From positions 1 to 37,680 of the forward strand of contig JAHZHN010000002.1 of the NCBI GenBank assembly GCA_019420275.1: a stretch of 37,680 nucleotides of DNA, in the 5' to 3' direction. Source of the stretch: Clostridiales bacterium. Lineage in GTDB: Bacteria; Bacillota; Clostridia; Lachnospirales; Lachnospiraceae. The first letter of the stretch is position 1. Every line of letters begins with the position of its first letter. Below, one piece after another: positions 25,107 through 33,814 of this stretch. The position numbers were made by a program, and so were the translations under genes. The notes beneath the pieces were generated by a model, which saw only the letters and a program-made list of their open reading frames with translations, was not told the origin of the DNA and ran no database searches.

Positions 25107-26009
25107 TTACCCTTTCGTGATTCGTTTTGCAATAAAGGAAGAAACCGCATTGATCAGCAATACTGTAATCAGCAGAACAACTGCTGTTGCATATGCCTGA
25201 TTGATATGAAGTCCTTCACAGGATAAAGTATACATATGAACGGCAAGGGTACGTCCAGATCCCATAATATTAGAAGGAATTTCTGCCACAGTACCTGCTG
25301 TATACATTAATGCCGCCGTCTCTCCTACGACACGTCCAATTGCCAAAATAATTCCTGATAAGATTCCAGGAACTGCGGATGGAAGTACAATGCGGAATAC
25401 TGTACGAAGTTTTCCTGCTCCCAATCCAAAACTTCCTTCTCTGTAGGAATCCGGTACAGATTTCAATGCCTCTTCACTGGTTCTCATAATCAGTGGAAGT
25501 ATCATGATCGCCATCGTTGCCGCACCGGATAAGATAGATAATCCCCATCCCAATGCTCCGACGAAAAACAGCATACCGAACAATCCATATACAATAGAAG
25601 GAATCCCCTGCAGTGTCTCTGCAGTAATCCTTACCAGATCAACAATTTTGTTTCCACGTTTTGCATACTCCACCAAATAAATTGAAGCAAAAATTCCCAG
25701 CGGAACTGCAAACAAAAGTGATAAACCTGTCATAATCAATGTATTAATGATTGCAGGGAACATAGACACATTTTCTGTCGTATATTTAACGTCAAACAAA
25801 TCTGACGTTAAATTTGGAATACCATTGACCAGAATATATGCAATTAAGAAGAATAATACAACGACTGTAATAATCATTGCCGCATTTACAAGTACCCATA
25901 AGATAAAAGACAAAGGCGTTCTTTTATAAGACTTCATTCTCTGGGCAAATGATACTTTATTGATTCCCTGAATCTCTTCTGTTTTCTCCATAGTTTTCAC
26001 AGCCTCCAT
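25107..26009 (-). CDS. pstA: Phosphate ABC importer permease PstA
   Basis: A permease of 300 residues with about six transmembrane helices. The EAA coupling loop is EGSFGLGAGKLRTVFRIVLPSA, and LQGIPSIVYGLFG is the conserved PstA motif. The ribosome site GGAGAG lies inside the 3' end of pstC, and only 1 nt separates the two genes. An ATG at codon 7 is an alternative start. Confidence 0.95.
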   Translation of the reverse strand: MEAVKTMEKTEEIQGINKVSFAQRMKSYKRTPLSFILWVLVNAAMIITVVVLFFLIAYILVNGIPNLTSDLFDVKYTTENVSMFPAIINTLIMTGLSLLFAVPLGIFASIYLVEYAKRGNKIVDLVRITAETLQGIPSIVYGLFGMLFFVGALGWGLSILSGAATMAIMILPLIMRTSEEALKSVPDSYREGSFGLGAGKLRTVFRIVLPSAVPGILSGIILAIGRVVGETAALMYTAGTVAEIPSNIMGSGRTLAVHMYTLSCEGLHINQAYATAVVLLITVLLINAVSSFIAKRITKG

Positions 26010-26010
26010 C

Positions 26011-26862
26011 TTAAATACTCTCCTTCTTCTTTAATGCTGCAAAGCAAAGATTGATCAATAAGATAAATACAAACAATACAACCGCTGTGGCAATCAATGC
26101 TTCTCTGTGGAGATCTGTCGCATAACCCATTTCCAATACAATATTAGAAGTCAGCGTTCTTACTCCGTTGAATAATCCTGATGGTACAACCGCCTGGTTT
26201 CCGGCAACCATAACAACCGCCATGGTCTCACCAATGGCACGGCCAATTCCAAGAACGACTCCTGCCAAAATTCCTGATTTTGCCGCAGGCAGAACTGCGA
26301 AAAATACACTTCTTTCATGGCTTGCTCCAAGTCCAAGAGATCCTTCGTAATAGCTGTTCGGCACAGCACGGATCGCACTTTCTGATACTTCCACGATCGT
26401 TGGCAAAATCATGATTCCCAAAAGAATTGATGCTGTAAACAAACTGTTTCCTGTACCTCCAAACATATTTCGAAACAGCGGAACTAAAACAACCATTCCA
26501 AAGAAACCATATACTACAGAAGGGATTCCTGCAAGAAGCCCAACTGCCGGCTTTACAATTTTATAAACTTTATCGTTGCAGAATCTTGCCATGTAAACAG
26601 CTGCAAGAATTCCAATCGGCACTCCTACAATAATTGCTCCCGCAGTAACATAGATACTTCCTAAAATCATAGGGAAGATGCCAAAGATTTCAACCTTTGG
26701 CATCCATATTGTTCCGGTAATAAATTCTCCAAGTCCAATTTTCCCTATGGTAGGAATTCCGTTTACAAATAAGAAAGCACAAATTAATATAACTGCTAGG
26801 ATGGAAGCGCATGCTGCGATCAAAAAGACCACGCTCATAATCTGCTCTTTATATTTTCTCAT
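26011..26862 (-). CDS. pstC: Phosphate ABC importer permease PstC
   Basis: A permease of 283 residues with six predicted helices, the partner of PstA. LLAGIPSVVYGFFGMVVLVPL and the coupling loop EGSLGLGASHERSVFFAVLPAA are typical. The start has GAGG 5 nt upstream, and pstS ends 27 nt before it. Confidence 0.95.
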   Translation of the reverse strand: MRKYKEQIMSVVFLIAACASILAVILICAFLFVNGIPTIGKIGLGEFITGTIWMPKVEIFGIFPMILGSIYVTAGAIIVGVPIGILAAVYMARFCNDKVYKIVKPAVGLLAGIPSVVYGFFGMVVLVPLFRNMFGGTGNSLFTASILLGIMILPTIVEVSESAIRAVPNSYYEGSLGLGASHERSVFFAVLPAAKSGILAGVVLGIGRAIGETMAVVMVAGNQAVVPSGLFNGVRTLTSNIVLEMGYATDLHREALIATAVVLFVFILLINLCFAALKKKESI

Positions 26863-26889
26863 AAATTCCTCACCTTAAATTATTTTTTC

Positions 26890-27765
26890 CTATTTGATAT
26901 CAGCCCAAGATGTTGTTTCACCAGTAAAGATTGATTTTACCTGGTCAGTTGACAGCTCGTCTACATCTCTGTCTTTGTTTACGATAACGGCAATACCGTC
27001 CTGTGCGATTGCTGTCGCTGTCACACCTTTTGATTTCTCACTGTCTGCCAGTTCACGAGAAGCCATTCCGATATCACATACACCATCGATCGCATTGTTT
27101 ACACCAGTTGTAGAATCGCTCTGCTGTACTTCGATTGTTACTTTGTCGTTTACTTTTTCATAAGCTTCTTTTAACTTTTCCATAACCGGTGTTACAGAAG
27201 AAGATCCTGAAACAACAACTTTACCTTCTGCTCCGTTAGATTTAAATGCATCTGCATTCTCATCTACGCTGATGTAGCCATTGTCTTCTACAACCTTCTG
27301 TCCTTCTTTGCTCATGATGAAGTTTTCAAAGTCTTTTGCAGCATCGCTTAATCCATCTTTTGTTACAATGTTGAATGGACGAACAACTTTGTAAGATCCG
27401 TTTTTCACATTTTCTGCAGATGCTTCTGCACCGTCGATCTTAACTGCTTTTACTGTATCATTTAATGATCCTAAAGATATGTAGCCGATTGCTGCGTCAT
27501 TCTCGGCAATTGTTGTCATCATAACGGAAGTAGAGTTTGTAATCTGGGCAGACTGTGTTGTCATATCCACTGTCTTTCCATCTTTCTCTTCTTCGATTCC
27601 GAACAATTCAACGAAAGCACCTCTTGTACCAGATCCATCCTCTCTGGAAACAACTGCGATATCATCGCTGCTGCTGCCTGAATCGCTGTTTCCTCCTCCA
27701 CATCCTGTCAGAAGGCTTGCTACGGCTACTGTGGCTAATGCTAAAGTCAAAAATCTTTTTCTCAT
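26890..27765 (-). CDS. pstS: Phosphate-binding lipoprotein PstS, circularly permuted
   Basis: A lipoprotein of 291 residues that captures phosphate for PstCAB. The lipobox is LTGC with Cys22. The order of modules is unusual. Residues 36-174 correspond to the second part of classical PstS: VVSREDGSGTRGAF, then AAIGYISLGSL, SYKVVRPFNIV, EGQKVVEDNGYISV. Residues 182-291 correspond to the first part: GKVVVSGSSSVTPVMEKL, CDIGMASREL, GIAVIVNKD, IFTGETTSWADIK. The chain ends where the classical one would continue into SREDGSGTR. Both phosphate-loop regions are kept, so it should fold and bind. I recall similarly permuted PstS proteins in streptococci. The ATG at 27765 with AGGAGAG upstream is preferred over a TTG at 27795. 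Confidence 0.9.
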   Translation of the reverse strand: MRKRFLTLALATVAVASLLTGCGGGNSDSGSSSDDIAVVSREDGSGTRGAFVELFGIEEEKDGKTVDMTTQSAQITNSTSVMMTTIAENDAAIGYISLGSLNDTVKAVKIDGAEASAENVKNGSYKVVRPFNIVTKDGLSDAAKDFENFIMSKEGQKVVEDNGYISVDENADAFKSNGAEGKVVVSGSSSVTPVMEKLKEAYEKVNDKVTIEVQQSDSTTGVNNAIDGVCDIGMASRELADSEKSKGVTATAIAQDGIAVIVNKDRDVDELSTDQVKSIFTGETTSWADIK

Positions 27766-27806
27766 TTCTTGTTCTCTCCTTTTGCTCTGTTTCAATTACA
27801 AGACTT

Positions 27807-27891
27807 ATCTTACCTGCGCTTTGTTAAATCCAAAAGGAGACTTTTGTAAACTTTATGTTAAATGTAAAGTCGTTTTTTAGGGCAATGTAAA
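27807..27891 (-). promoter_or_regulatory. Pho box and -10 of the pst operon
   Basis: On the minus strand, TTTACA or TTAACA half sites occur at 27822-27827, 27845-27850, 27856-27861, 27863-27868 and 27886-27891. Two of them (27845 and 27856) are exactly 11 bp apart and others are 23 bp apart, fitting the PhoP pattern of direct repeats on one helical face. A -10-like TAAGAT lies at 27807-27812 without a good -35, as expected for an activator-dependent promoter. Confidence 0.75.
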
Positions 27892-27930
27892 GTCAGGAAC
27901 CATTCCTGATTTTTTAAAAAAAGCAAAAAA

Positions 27931-27970
27931 ATACCGCTGTTTCAGGCTTTCCCAAGAAACAACGGTGTAT
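27931..27970 (-). terminator. pyrC terminator
   Basis: The arms 27931-27943 and 27956-27970 (ATACCG-TGTTTC with GAAACAACGGTGTAT, small bulges) are followed leftward by a T-rich tract on the minus strand. A second small hairpin, TCAGGAA-cca-TTCCTGA at 27893-27909, follows. Confidence 0.75.
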
Positions 27971-27972
27971 TT

Positions 27973-29235
27973 TTATTCTTCTACGATCTTTCCGTCACAA
28001 ATCGTATATTTTACTTTCCCCTTGAGCTTCCATCCGGTAAATGGAGAATTGCTGGCTTTGGATTTGTAATCTTTTACGATCCATTCTTCGTCCGGATCAA
28101 AGATCACTAAGTCAGCCAGACAGCCTTCCTGGAGCCGCCCCTGAGGCAGATGATACAGATTAGCCGGATTGACTGTCATTTTTTCTAAAAGTTCCATCAT
28201 GGTCAGATATTCCTTATCTACCAGTTCAGTGATGCCAAGAGCAAGAGATGTTTCCAGACCTGTAATGCCGCTTGGAGCTTCTGCAAGGCTCTTTTCCTTC
28301 TCTTCCTTTGAATGCGGCGCATGATCAGTAGCGATCACTTCGATCGTCCCTTCCTGAAGTCCTTTGATAATACGCATCCTGTCTTCTTCTGTACGGAGCG
28401 GAGGATTCATCCTGGCCAGCGTTCCATATTTCAGAACCGCTTCCTCTGTCAGTGTAAAATGATGCGGAGAAGCTTCTGCCGTTACATTGGCGCCTTTGTC
28501 TTTCGCTTCTTTTACATAGTCCACTGCCTGAGCAGAACTAATATGCTGAATATCCACGGATGCTCCGGTTTCCAGCGCCAGCTGACAATCTCTTTTTACC
28601 ATAACAGCTTCCGCCATATAGGAAGCACCGCCATATCCCAGCTGTTTGGAGACTTTCCCCTGATTTACGCCCGGCTGTTTGATATACGCCGGATCTTCCT
28701 CATGGAGACTGATCGGGACATTCAGTTCTTTTGCTTTTTCCATGGCCTTCCTTACTATATTTTCATCCATCAGCGGCAGTCCATCGTCCGTAAATCCTTT
28801 CACCCCTGCTTTGTACAAGGCATCCATATCCACCAATTCTTTCCCCTGGAATCCTCTGGATACCGCGGCCGCCTGAATCACCCGGATTGGAAGTTTTTCA
28901 CAGCGTTTTGCAATCTCTTCATAGATTTCCACAGAATCTACAACTGGTTTTGTATTGGCCATACATACTACTGTAGTAAAGCCTCCGGCTGCAGCTGCAG
29001 CTGCTCCCGTTGTTAAATCCTCCTTATAGGTAAATCCCGGATCGCGAAAATGAACATGAACATCGATCAGACCCGGCGCCACAATCATTCCCTCTGCATT
29101 TATGATCTGACAGTTATTTTGCACATTTTCCACTTTCCCTATTTTTATAATTTTATTTCCATCCAGCAGAATATCTCCTGTCTGGTCAAATCCCGTCTCC
29201 GGGTCCATGATTCTTCCATTTTGAATCCAAATCAT
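27973..29235 (-). CDS. pyrC: Dihydroorotase
   Basis: A zinc amidohydrolase that closes carbamoyl-aspartate to dihydroorotate in pyrimidine synthesis. At 420 residues it is the class I long type. The metal-binding HVHFRDPG motif lies near residues 60-67, the ATDHAPHS motif near 302, and the MANTKPVVD substrate-binding region near 92. It is separated from other pyr genes in this window. It follows the small membrane-protein gene by 35 nt and may share a transcript with ppk. Confidence 0.96.
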   Translation of the reverse strand: MIWIQNGRIMDPETGFDQTGDILLDGNKIIKIGKVENVQNNCQIINAEGMIVAPGLIDVHVHFRDPGFTYKEDLTTGAAAAAAGGFTTVVCMANTKPVVDSVEIYEEIAKRCEKLPIRVIQAAAVSRGFQGKELVDMDALYKAGVKGFTDDGLPLMDENIVRKAMEKAKELNVPISLHEEDPAYIKQPGVNQGKVSKQLGYGGASYMAEAVMVKRDCQLALETGASVDIQHISSAQAVDYVKEAKDKGANVTAEASPHHFTLTEEAVLKYGTLARMNPPLRTEEDRMRIIKGLQEGTIEVIATDHAPHSKEEKEKSLAEAPSGITGLETSLALGITELVDKEYLTMMELLEKMTVNPANLYHLPQGRLQEGCLADLVIFDPDEEWIVKDYKSKASNSPFTGWKLKGKVKYTICDGKIVEE

Positions 29236-29270
29236 CGCAAAACCTCCTTGCTTTTCTATCCCTTATCTCT

Positions 29271-29597
29271 TTATGAGACCTGCCATCCGCTCATCATCGC
29301 ATTCATAAGCAAAAACCATACCAGTACGCAGGCAATTCCAAAAATAAACGCCTGGATTCCTTCTTTTCGTCCCTGATATCTGGATTTTTCTCCAAAGCAT
29401 ATAATGCAGATCAAACCCACAATTCCAAGGACAGCTCCCACAATCACAAATACTTTGGACAAAGGCAGGAGCAGATTCCATAATCCTGATTCCAATGAGA
29501 TAATCTGAAACAAAATTCGGATTACAACTAACCCTATGAAACATACGAGAGAGCCGATTCTGCTCCATTTTGCTGCTGAATGTAAATTCTTTTCCAT
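29271..29597 (-). CDS. Small membrane protein of unknown function
   Basis: A protein of 108 residues with three hydrophobic segments at about 14-33, 42-66 and 83-103, and a short basic loop (GEKSRYQGRKEG) between the second and third. I do not recognise a family; it resembles the many short Lachnospiraceae membrane proteins with no annotation. A GGGAAG ribosome site lies 8 nt upstream. An overlapping alternative frame exists but lacks these hydrophobic features. It lies between ppk and pyrC. Confidence 0.6.
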   Translation of the reverse strand: MEKNLHSAAKWSRIGSLVCFIGLVVIRILFQIISLESGLWNLLLPLSKVFVIVGAVLGIVGLICIICFGEKSRYQGRKEGIQAFIFGIACVLVWFLLMNAMMSGWQVS

Positions 29598-29665
29598 TTT
29601 CTTACTTCCCTTCTTTTATTCTTTTTTTGATTCCCCTCTTTTTTGGCAAAATTTTTACTTATGCA

Positions 29666-31795
29666 TTATCCTCTTTTTTTAAAAAGCCGCCGGCTCACAG
29701 AAGCAAAAAATCCCGTTTTCTTCTGTTTTGGCTTCCTTTGATGCCTCCTTGCGTCATTCATAAAATAGGGCTGCGAACTCAGGGGCTCATCCCCCTTCTT
29801 TCGTTTGGAGACATATTCTCCGGTAGATAGAAGTCTCGTTGCCTGCACGTTATCTTTTTTCAGGATCTCAATCATATCTGAAATCCGTTTCCGAAGAGCA
29901 GAATCATAAATCGGACACGCCACTTCAACCCTTCTTTTTGTATTTCTTGTCATCATATCTGCGGAAGAAATAAAAATCTCCAAGTCCTCTCCTGAACCAA
30001 AACTATAGATTCTGGAATGCTCCAGAAATCTTCCGACAATGCTCTCTACCCGGATATTCTCTGTTTTCCCCGGAATCCCCGGACGGATACAGCAGATTCC
30101 CCTCACAAGCAGAAAAATAGGAACCCCTGAACAGGAAGCTTCCACCAGAGCATCGATGATCTGACGGTCTGTCAGAGAATTCATTTTCATAAAAATTCCA
30201 CAGGACTGGAAACTTTCCGCCTTCATCTTTTCCCTGTGTATGTACTTTATTATATTATTTTTCAGGCTTGTCGGAGCTACCAGCAGATGATCATATTCTC
30301 CGTCCAGATTAAATACCGAAATATTATGAAAGAACTTGGTCGCATCCTGTCCAATGGCCTTTGATGCCGTCAGAAGGCTCAAATCCGTGTAAATCTTTGA
30401 TGTGCTTTCATTATAATTTCCTGTTCCAATCTGAGTAATATAGTAAATTCCCCGGGCATTCTTCTTCGTGATCAGGCAGACTTTGGAATGTACTTTGTAA
30501 TCTTCGATTCCATACATCACCTTGCATCCTGCCTCTTCAAGGATTTCTGAATAATTGATATTGTTCTGCTCATCAAACCTCGCACGAAGTTCCATGAGTA
30601 CGATGACTTCTTTTCCATTTTCCGCCGCTTCACACAGATATTTTACGATCTTTGCCTGTTTGGCCAGACGATAAATTGTAATCTTAATGGATATCGTCTC
30701 TTTGTCCCTGGCGCTCTCTTTCAAAAGCTGCACAAAACTGTCAATGCTTTCAAACGGAAACGACAGCAGCTTATCGCCCTGGAGCACCTGTTTTGTCACA
30801 GATTCCCCAGGAATCAAATCCCTGTTGACCGCCGGAGTAAACGGCTTGTAGCTTCCTCTCTTTTTCTCCTCTTCTGGAATCCGGTCTGTCAGCTGATACA
30901 CATATTTCATATCCAGCGGCGTCAGACTCTTAAATACCTCTTTGGCAGAAATATCCAGTTTCTTCATTAAATACTTCTCAATCCATTGACTTCCTCTGCG
31001 GTAAAATTCCAGACGGACCGGATGCAGACGGCTTCTCATTTTAATGATCCGGCGCATATGCTCTCTGTAATCGTCCGTATTTTCATAAATTTCATCATCT
31101 GGATTGATATCCGCACTCCTGGTCACACATAAAATTGTCTTGTCTTCCACTGTATAATTTCGAAACAAAACATCACAGTACTGGGCAATGATATCTTCCA
31201 GAAGCACAAATCTTGTCTGATCTCCCTTTAAAAATATCATTCGGTCCATATCTTTTGGCATAGCGATAATCCCAAAAGATTCTTTGTCCTTTTTCTTCAG
31301 CAGAAGCCCAATATGAATGACTTTGTTTGGAAGATGCGGAAACGGATGCTGTTTTCCTATAACAATCGGTGAAAGAACTGGAAGCAGCATAACTTCAAAA
31401 TAATTTTTCAGATACTGCTTTTCTTCCATATTCAGATCCGCAAACCCACACTGTTTGATCCCTCTTCTTTCCAATTCTTCCGACACATCGGCAAAAATCT
31501 TATCTCTCAGCCGGCAGAGGGGTCCCATGCTTTCCGCAATCTTCATCAGCTGCTCATCCGGCGTCAGATTAGACCTGATATCATGGTGATCATCGTGAAT
31601 AAGGCTCATCTCATGAATACTCCCCACCCTGACCATATAAAATTCATCCAAATTGTTGGTAAAAATTTCCAGGAATTTTAACCGTTCTAATATGGGAACT
31701 GATTTTTTCCCGGCTTCTTTTAAAACCCTCTCATTAAATTTGAGCCAGGACAGCTCCCGATCCTGTGTGTAAGAATAGTCGTAGTTCTTACCCAT
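29666..31795 (-). CDS. ppk1: Polyphosphate kinase 1
   Basis: A protein of 709 residues that makes or degrades long-chain polyphosphate from ATP. The N-terminal RELSWLKFNERVL and FLEIFTNNLDEFYMVRV are characteristic. KVHSKVCLIT carries the autophosphorylated histidine, and IGTGNYNESTSKIYTD is the conserved catalytic segment. A late segment, SSADMMTRNTKRRVEVA, completes the PLD-like active site. I start at the ATG at 31795 because GGAGG lies 8 nt upstream; the upstream ATG at 31810 overlaps that ribosome site. It lies close to the pst-pho operon, separated by pyrC and a small gene. I see no Pho box immediately in front of it. Confidence 0.96.
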   Translation of the reverse strand: MGKNYDYSYTQDRELSWLKFNERVLKEAGKKSVPILERLKFLEIFTNNLDEFYMVRVGSIHEMSLIHDDHHDIRSNLTPDEQLMKIAESMGPLCRLRDKIFADVSEELERRGIKQCGFADLNMEEKQYLKNYFEVMLLPVLSPIVIGKQHPFPHLPNKVIHIGLLLKKKDKESFGIIAMPKDMDRMIFLKGDQTRFVLLEDIIAQYCDVLFRNYTVEDKTILCVTRSADINPDDEIYENTDDYREHMRRIIKMRSRLHPVRLEFYRRGSQWIEKYLMKKLDISAKEVFKSLTPLDMKYVYQLTDRIPEEEKKRGSYKPFTPAVNRDLIPGESVTKQVLQGDKLLSFPFESIDSFVQLLKESARDKETISIKITIYRLAKQAKIVKYLCEAAENGKEVIVLMELRARFDEQNNINYSEILEEAGCKVMYGIEDYKVHSKVCLITKKNARGIYYITQIGTGNYNESTSKIYTDLSLLTASKAIGQDATKFFHNISVFNLDGEYDHLLVAPTSLKNNIIKYIHREKMKAESFQSCGIFMKMNSLTDRQIIDALVEASCSGVPIFLLVRGICCIRPGIPGKTENIRVESIVGRFLEHSRIYSFGSGEDLEIFISSADMMTRNTKRRVEVACPIYDSALRKRISDMIEILKKDNVQATRLLSTGEYVSKRKKGDEPLSSQPYFMNDARRHQRKPKQKKTGFFASVSRRLFKKRG

Positions 31796-31836
31796 TATCA
31801 AGTCCTCCATCGTATTTTTTTGTCATATAGCAAAGA

Positions 31837-31866
31837 AATCCCGGAGTCTCACTCTTCCGGGATTTC
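31837..31866 (-). terminator. glyS terminator
   Basis: A 10-bp perfect stem, AAATCCCGGA (31837-31846) with TCCGGGATTT (31857-31866), has a 10-nt loop. In the leftward direction only a short T run follows, so it may be partially leaky into ppk. Confidence 0.7.
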
Positions 31867-31873
31867 AAATATT

Positions 31874-33262
31874 CTAATAAGCAAATTTCTCTTCAAAATA
31901 TTCTTTCAGATCTTCAATCTTGATTCGTTCCTGTTCCATGGTGTCGCGGTCACGGACAGTGACAGCTCCATCCTCCAAAGAATCAAAATCGAATGTTACA
32001 CAATATGGTGTACCAATCTCATCCTGACGGCGGTAACGTTTTCCAATATTTCCGCGCTCATCAAATTCACAATTGTAGTATTTTACTAACTCTTCGTAAA
32101 CTTTCATAGCATCCTGGCTTAATTTCTTAGACAGAGGAAGGATTCCAATCTTCACCGGAGCGATTGCCGGATGGAAATGAAGAACTGTTCTCTTGTCTCC
32201 TCCTTCCAGCTCCTCTTCATCATAAGCTGCGCATAAAAATGCCAGAGTCACACGATCTGCTCCCAGAGACGGTTCAATGACATATGGAATATAACGTTCT
32301 TTCTTTTCCGGATCGAAATAAGTCAGATCTTCTCCAGATGTATTCTGATGCTGGGTCAGGTCATAATCTGTACGATCCGCAATTCCCCATAATTCTCCCC
32401 ATCCAAATGGGAACAGAAATTCAATGTCTGAAGTTGCTTTTGAATAATGGGATAATTCTTCTTTTTCATGATCACGGACTCTCATCTGTTCGTCCTTGAT
32501 GCCAAGATTCTGCAGCCAGTTGATACAGTACTCTTTCCAGTATTCAAACCATTCCAGGTCAGTATCCGGCTCACAGAAAAATTCCAGCTCCATCTGTTCA
32601 AACTCACGGGTACGGAATGTGAAATTTCCAGGAGTGATCTCATTTCGGAAAGACTTTCCGATCTGACCGATACCAAACGGAATCTTCTTTCTGGATGTAC
32701 GCTGTACATTCTTAAAGTTTACAAAAATTCCCTGCGCCGTCTCCGGACGAAGATAAACGGTACTCTTGGCATCTTCTGTTACTCCCTGGAATGTCTTAAA
32801 CATCAGGTTAAACTCTCTGATTTCTGTGAAATTTTTCTTTCCGCAGGAAGGACATGTGATGTCATGTTCCTTGATAAAGTCTTCCATCTGTTCTTTAGAC
32901 CACCCGTCAACAGAACCTTCCAGCTCCATATCGTGATCATGCATATAATCTTCGATCAGCTTATCTGCACGAAAGCGTTCATGACATTCCTTGCAGTCCA
33001 TCAAAGGATCAGAAAAACTTCCCAGATGTCCGGATGCCACCCATGTCTGCGGATTCATCAGGATTGCACAGTCCACACCAACATTGTAAGGACTTTCCTG
33101 AATAAACTTTTTCCACCATGCTTTCTTTACATTATTCTTCAGTTCCACTCCGAGATTGCCGTAATCCCATGTATTGGCGAGACCGCCGTAAATCTCAGAG
33201 CCGCTGTATACGAATCCTCGAACCTTGGCCAGGTTCACGATTTTCTCCATTGTTACTTCCAT
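31874..33262 (-). CDS. glyS: Glycyl-tRNA synthetase (homodimeric, class II)
   Basis: A single-chain alpha2-type synthetase of 462 residues, rather than the two-subunit GlyQ/GlyS type. GFVYSGSEIYGGLANTWDYG is the usual N-terminus. Two zinc-binding pairs are visible: CKECHERF and CPSCGKKNF. The class II motif 2 region is SFRNEITPGNFTFRTREFEQME, motif 3 is SLGADRVTLAFL, and a C-terminal anticodon-binding domain is present. AGAGGT lies 9 nt before the first ATG, supporting it over the ATG four codons later. No glycine T-box leader is visible upstream. Confidence 0.96.
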   Translation of the reverse strand: MEVTMEKIVNLAKVRGFVYSGSEIYGGLANTWDYGNLGVELKNNVKKAWWKKFIQESPYNVGVDCAILMNPQTWVASGHLGSFSDPLMDCKECHERFRADKLIEDYMHDHDMELEGSVDGWSKEQMEDFIKEHDITCPSCGKKNFTEIREFNLMFKTFQGVTEDAKSTVYLRPETAQGIFVNFKNVQRTSRKKIPFGIGQIGKSFRNEITPGNFTFRTREFEQMELEFFCEPDTDLEWFEYWKEYCINWLQNLGIKDEQMRVRDHEKEELSHYSKATSDIEFLFPFGWGELWGIADRTDYDLTQHQNTSGEDLTYFDPEKKERYIPYVIEPSLGADRVTLAFLCAAYDEEELEGGDKRTVLHFHPAIAPVKIGILPLSKKLSQDAMKVYEELVKYYNCEFDERGNIGKRYRRQDEIGTPYCVTFDFDSLEDGAVTVRDRDTMEQERIKIEDLKEYFEEKFAY

Positions 33263-33301
33263 AAGTTTTCTACCTCTTTTATACTTTCTTTATATTGTTC
33301 C

Positions 33302-33330
33302 ATTGTATCTTGTAATGAGTATTTTTTCAA
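33302..33330 (-). promoter_or_regulatory. glyS promoter
   Basis: Minus-strand TTGAAA (33325-33330) and TACAAT (33302-33307) have 17-nt spacing, about 40 nt before the start. There is too little transcribed leader for a T-box. Confidence 0.6.
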
Positions 33331-33460
33331 GTTCTATTTCATCTCGGATGTCCTTTTTTCGATATATTAAATATACTAATTGGCTATTACTTTTTCTTTT
33401 CATTTATATTATAATGCTTATATTAACAACTTAGGAGATATGAAGAAAGGGAATTAGACC

Positions 33461-33793
33461 ATGTATCAAATTGATTATACCAATGTTGGTAAAAGAATGA
33501 AGACTTTACGTAAACAAGCAGGCTACACGCAGGAACAGATTGCAGACGCGTTGGACGTAACAGTTGCTTTCATCAGCAACATCGAAAATGACCGTGTCAA
33601 GATGAACTTAAGAGTCTTATCTTATTATGCAAAACTTCTCAATGTTTCCATCGACTATCTTCTTCGTCCTGAGACGAACGAAAATGGTGAAAAGGATAAT
33701 GTGCTGAACAAAGAAATTCTTCGTCTTCTTGAAAAATTTTCAACCGAGGACAAAGAAAAATTTGTTAAGGTTCTGCGTATTTTATGTAAATAA
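33461..33793 (+). CDS. XRE-family helix-turn-helix regulator
   Basis: A protein of 110 residues. A Cro/C1-type domain occupies residues 8-67 (VGKRMKTLRKQAGYTQEQIA, then VTVAFISNIENDRV as recognition helix). A short acidic linker and a C-terminal helix (KEILRLLEKFSTEDKEKFVKVL) suited to dimerisation follow. It has no metabolite-binding or protease domain. It is encoded divergently from glyS with a good -10 (TATAAT, 33410-33415) but no clear -35. Its targets are unknown; self-regulation is likely. The family includes many phage-repressor-like stand-alone regulators, but no prophage gene is near. Confidence 0.88.
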   Translation: MYQIDYTNVGKRMKTLRKQAGYTQEQIADALDVTVAFISNIENDRVKMNLRVLSYYAKLLNVSIDYLLRPETNENGEKDNVLNKEILRLLEKFSTEDKEKFVKVLRILCK

Positions 33794-33814
33794 TCTTTCC
33801 TTGTATGGGGTAAG

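Noticed and set aside
29263..29568. Alternative 101-codon minus-strand frame overlapping the small membrane protein
   Set aside because: Composition is irregular (Cys/Arg-rich), there is no ribosome site, and the competing frame has three clean membrane helices and a plausible ribosome site.
33263..33330. Glycine T-box riboswitch upstream of glyS
   Set aside because: The leader from the predicted promoter is only about 30-40 nt and shows no T-box sequence or antiterminator.
33461..33793. Remnant of a prophage (XRE repressor)
   Set aside because: No integrase, attachment repeat or phage gene is near; flanking genes are core housekeeping genes.
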